A DNA stretch of 8,339 bases, from contig JALNVT010000105.1 of NCBI GenBank assembly GCA_023231265.1, positions 1 to 8,339 on the forward strand, given 5' to 3'. This stretch comes from Sphaerochaetaceae bacterium (GTDB lineage: Bacteria; Spirochaetota; Spirochaetia; Sphaerochaetales; Sphaerochaetaceae). A model generated the notes under the pieces. It ran no database searches, was not told the DNA's origin, and saw only the letters and a program-made list of their open reading frames with translations. Numbering within the stretch: position 1 is the first letter of the stretch; each line of letters begins with the position of its first letter. A program made the translations under genes and the position numbers. Positions 5,868 through 8,339 of the stretch are shown here, piece after piece.

Positions 5868-7508
5868 ATCAATATTGAAGAAAAAGATACTTTTCTAAAG
5901 AAAAAAAAGAGATTCGACATACATCCTGTCGTATTCTTTACGTCGGCCGGTTTGATCATAGGATTTGTTATATTCTCCATCTTTTTTAATGAGATTCTCG
6001 GAGATATATTCAATCCATTATTGAATGGAATAACTACAAATGCTGGATGGTTCTTCACCCTCACAGTAAACGTAATTCTGCTGTTTGTACTTTATCTGAT
6101 GTTCAGTCGTTATGGTGATATCAGGTTGGGTGGTGATGATGCCGATCCTGATTTCAGTACAACCAGTTGGTTTGCAATGCTCTTCTCAGCAGGTATGGGA
6201 ATTGGAGTGTTATTCTATGGCGTTGCAGAACCTATGTTCCATTTTATCAATCCGCCAATTCCTGTAGCCAACCAAACAGAAGCTGCTCATCAAGCAATGG
6301 CCTTTACATTTTTACATTGGGGCCTTCATTCTTGGGCAATTTACGCTTTAATTGGATTGGCACTGGCTTTTTTCAGTTTCAACAAAGGCTTGCCTCTTTC
6401 AATTAGAACAATTTTTTATCCTCTCTTAGGAGATAGAATTAATGGAGCCTGGGGAAATCTCATCGACATCTTGGCAACTGTTGCCACTCTATTTGGTGTT
6501 GCAACTTCTCTAGGATTTGGTGTTCAACAGATCAATGCTGGATTGAGTCATCTATTTGGAATTGAGCAGAGCACTGGTGTTCAGATGGTTCTTATTGTAA
6601 TCATCACATCAATAGCAACAGTATCTGTTGTGAAAGGTCTTGATTCTGGAATTAAGAAACTCTCTGTATTGAACATTCGTCTTGCAATATTATTGCTGGC
6701 TTTTGTATTTATATGTGGACCTACAATGTTCATTCTGAACGGTTTTGCTGAGAACATCGGCTATTACCTGCATAAGATAACAGTGATTTCAACTTGGAAT
6801 GAAACATTTGAAAACACCAATTGGCAGAACACATGGACAGTATTCTACTGGGCATGGTGGATTGCATGGTCTCCATTTGTTGGTATGTTCATAGCACGTG
6901 TATCACGTGGACGTACAATAAGAGAATTCCTGATGGGAGTATTGTGTGTTCCAACATTGGTAACTTTCTTATGGATGACTGTTTTTGGTAATACCGCTCT
7001 GTACCTTGAGATGTTTGGTGGTGGAGGATTTGCTGAAGTTGTAACTCAGAATATCCCATTGTCACTGTTCCTATTGCTTGAGAGATTGCCTCTAAATACA
7101 ATTACTTCTATTTTGGGAGTTCTGGTAGTGGTAAGTTTCTTTGTAACATCTTCAGATTCAGGTTCAATGGTAATCGATATCATCACAGCTGGTGGTAATC
7201 CAGATCCTCCAATTCCACAGCGTTTGTTCTGGGCAATTCTTGAAGGTGCGGTCGCAGCAGCTCTTTTGGTTGGTGGTGGACTTGCAGCTCTTCAATCAGC
7301 AGTAGTTGCCACAGGGTTACCTTTTGGTGTCGTATTGTTGGTTCTCTGCTTCAGTCTTAAAAAAGGATTGAATGAATATCTTGGAGTTCAAACTTTCTCC
7401 GTTAAAGCAAAGAAGGGAAAACCTAAAAAATTCCAAATAGAATCAGCAGACATACCACCTGTAATTTTTAAGAAAAAAAAACAAAAGAAGGATGCTAGCA
7501 ATGTATAA
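5868..7508 (+). CDS. BCCT-family betaine/choline/carnitine-type transporter, apparent ATC start
   Basis: A 546-residue inner-membrane transporter of the BCCT family (LeuT fold, 12 helices), taking up a quaternary ammonium osmolyte or nutrient. Signatures, numbered from ATC 5868: GMGIG (109-113) with FYGVAEP after it, as in Na+-coupled BetP; LHWGLHSWAIY (149-159); the aromatic box WTVFYWAWWIAW (323-334); then SPFVGMFIARVSRGRTIREF. The tail of ~49 residues after the last helix has 14 lysines, resembling the positively charged osmosensing tails of this family. The start is abnormal: an in-frame TAG at 5856 limits the frame, and no ATG, GTG or TTG occurs before TTG 5952, which would remove the conserved KKKKRFDIHPVVFFTSAG. 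AGGAG (5857-5861) is 6 nt before ATC 5868. Gene identity is firm; the start is not. The exact substrate is unknown. Confidence 0.9.
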   Translation: MNIEEKDTFLKKKKRFDIHPVVFFTSAGLIIGFVIFSIFFNEILGDIFNPLLNGITTNAGWFFTLTVNVILLFVLYLMFSRYGDIRLGGDDADPDFSTTSWFAMLFSAGMGIGVLFYGVAEPMFHFINPPIPVANQTEAAHQAMAFTFLHWGLHSWAIYALIGLALAFFSFNKGLPLSIRTIFYPLLGDRINGAWGNLIDILATVATLFGVATSLGFGVQQINAGLSHLFGIEQSTGVQMVLIVIITSIATVSVVKGLDSGIKKLSVLNIRLAILLLAFVFICGPTMFILNGFAENIGYYLHKITVISTWNETFENTNWQNTWTVFYWAWWIAWSPFVGMFIARVSRGRTIREFLMGVLCVPTLVTFLWMTVFGNTALYLEMFGGGGFAEVVTQNIPLSLFLLLERLPLNTITSILGVLVVVSFFVTSSDSGSMVIDIITAGGNPDPPIPQRLFWAILEGAVAAALLVGGGLAALQSAVVATGLPFGVVLLVLCFSLKKGLNEYLGVQTFSVKAKKGKPKKFQIESADIPPVIFKKKKQKKDASNV

Positions 7509-8184
7509 AAATCCAGGACAAAAATTTATCGGAGCATGTTTTATTTTACTTAGAAAACGCGAGAACAGTGTTGTCTTTTTAGGAACAGCTTTCTTGGTAC
7601 ATGATGAGGGTTATCTTCTAACTGCAACTCATATTATTGAGAATGATTTTGAAAACCTCATGGTTGCAAGAGCACGGGACCCTGAGGACTTCACAAGATT
7701 GAGTTTGGATGAGGTTGCTGCGGTGAGTGTTGAAGTAGTGAAAACAGATGCTTATCATAACGTAGCTGTTCTAAAACTTAAAAAGGGTTTTGTTATTGAA
7801 ACTCCTGATTATTTGATTGGGCAGGTAGATAATTTAAAACTGGGAACTGGCTTGATCAATATCGGTTTTCCTTACGGACACCAAGACATGCACATGCTTG
7901 CTATAAGAAGCAGTGTGTTGAGTTCTAAAGTCAAATTAGATAATGGCACAAAACTCTTGCTGTTTGATTCAATGGTACATGATGGCATGACAGGTGGACC
8001 ACTTGTGAGCATTGAAGATGAGAGAATTGTAGGAATTGTTGTTGGACGTTTCTCCCCATTGGATGATGGGGGTGATTTCAGTCGTGAAAATAACTCTCCA
8101 GAATACGATACTTCCATGAGCTATGCTGTATCTATAGAATATGGTGTTCAGATGCTTAGTGATATTGGACTTGAAATAAGTTAA
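7501..8184 (+). CDS. Trypsin-fold (S1-like) protein with degenerate catalytic triad
   Basis: A 227-residue protein with the double-barrel chymotrypsin/HtrA fold pattern: GTAFLVHDEGYLLTATHII (28-46) with the catalytic His at 44, HNVAVLKL (86-93) where D-x-A-x-L is expected, and DGMTGGPLVS (161-170) where G-x-S-G-G-P is expected. Asn87 thus replaces the usual Asp and Thr164 the usual Ser, so classical serine-protease activity is doubtful; it may be a binding or scaffold pseudo-protease or use Thr as nucleophile. No signal peptide and no PDZ domain are seen, pointing to the cytoplasm. ATG 7501 is preferred over ATG 7492 because GAAGGA (7487-7492) is 8 nt upstream of it and overlaps the earlier ATG. 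It overlaps the BCCT stop by 8 nt, implying translational coupling. A terminator follows 22 bases after the stop. Confidence 0.85.
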   Translation: MYKNPGQKFIGACFILLRKRENSVVFLGTAFLVHDEGYLLTATHIIENDFENLMVARARDPEDFTRLSLDEVAAVSVEVVKTDAYHNVAVLKLKKGFVIETPDYLIGQVDNLKLGTGLINIGFPYGHQDMHMLAIRSSVLSSKVKLDNGTKLLLFDSMVHDGMTGGPLVSIEDERIVGIVVGRFSPLDDGGDFSRENNSPEYDTSMSYAVSIEYGVQMLSDIGLEIS

Positions 8185-8206
8185 ATAGATCTTTGATGCA
8201 ATGAAT

Positions 8207-8255
8207 TCCTCTCTTGTTTTGAAATTTATATTCAGAATAGGAGAGGATTTTTTTT
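8207..8255 (+). terminator. Strong terminator of the BCCT/protease-fold operon
   Basis: Arms 8207-8223 and 8231-8247 form a continuous 17-bp stem (three G-T pairs) with a 7-nt loop (8224-8230), followed by eight T (8248-8255). This is the most stable hairpin found in the window. Confidence 0.92.
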
Positions 8256-8298
8256 GGTGTTTGAATCTCCTTTTCATAGATATTTTTATAGCCTGAAT

Positions 8299-8326
8299 AT
8301 AATAATCTATTGCTTGAAAAAGTCAA
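8299..8326 (-). promoter_or_regulatory. Possible minus-strand promoter at the window edge
   Basis: On the minus strand TTGACT (8326-8321), a 16-bp spacer and TATTAT (8304-8299) make a good promoter match pointing back into the protease-fold gene. No credible minus-strand gene follows, so any transcript would be antisense. The match may be chance in AT-rich DNA. Confidence 0.3.
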
Positions 8327-8339
8327 AATTAAAAATCCA

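Noticed and set aside
7492..7500. ATG 7492 as start of the protease-fold gene
   Set aside because: It overlaps the GAAGGA that is well spaced for ATG 7501, and adds only three residues.
5952..7508. BCCT gene starting at TTG 5952
   Set aside because: It lacks a ribosome binding site and would cut off a conserved N-terminal segment leading into the first helix.
7969..8277. Minus-strand 102-codon frame at the right end
   Set aside because: It is mostly antisense to the protease-fold gene and runs through the strong terminator; the composition looks random despite a possible promoter at 8299-8326.
1..8339. CRISPR array, tRNA, insertion sequence or phage genes
   Set aside because: I found no regularly spaced repeats, cloverleaf-like sequence, transposase or integrase motifs, or phage structural genes.

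Overview
The window is an AT-rich bacterial chromosome segment with seven confident protein genes, all of which look complete. There are no rRNA or tRNA genes, no CRISPR array and no recognisable mobile element. The gene set (Staphylococcus-type class I aldolase, GPH sugar symporter, BCCT transporter, Firmicutes-like macro/VWA pair), AGGAG-type ribosome binding sites and low GC suggest a low-GC, probably anaerobic, host-associated bacterium. A spirochaete (Treponema/Sphaerochaeta-like) or a Firmicute would both fit, and I cannot decide from this sequence.

Layout. 1-308: leader with an imperfect palindrome and a TATAAT box. 309-1202 (+): class I fructose-bisphosphate aldolase, closed by a strong terminator at 1241-1280. 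1586-2617 (+) and 2699-3334 (+): a two-gene unit of a macro domain fused to a helical DNA-binding-like domain, followed by a von Willebrand A (VWA) protein with an intact metal site; a 12-bp hairpin at 3398-3429 ends it. 3472-4812 (-): GPH/MelB-type sugar:cation symporter. 4917-5018 (+): possible 33-residue micro-ORF with a near-perfect Shine-Dalgarno. 5019-5405 (-): two-repeat DUF1508/YegP-like protein with its own promoter and terminator. 5406-5867: long divergent regulatory region with palindromes and a terminator-like hairpin. 5868-7508 (+): BCCT betaine/choline/carnitine-type transporter, overlapping by 8 nt a trypsin-fold protein at 7501-8184 (+). A 17-bp-stem terminator at 8207-8255 ends that operon.

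How the genes relate. The aldolase (glycolysis) and the GPH symporter (sugar uptake) are ordinary carbon metabolism in separate units. The macro-HTH/VWA pair looks like a small ADP-ribose-linked signalling or stress module of unknown job. The BCCT/protease-fold pair is translationally coupled and is the most unusual part. The transporter frame has no ATG, GTG or TTG where its start should be: an ATC sits exactly at the ideal distance from a perfect AGGAG. Its partner keeps the trypsin fold but carries Asn and Thr where the catalytic Asp and Ser should be. I see no clear large novel system; the best leads are these two anomalies and the macro-HTH/VWA module.
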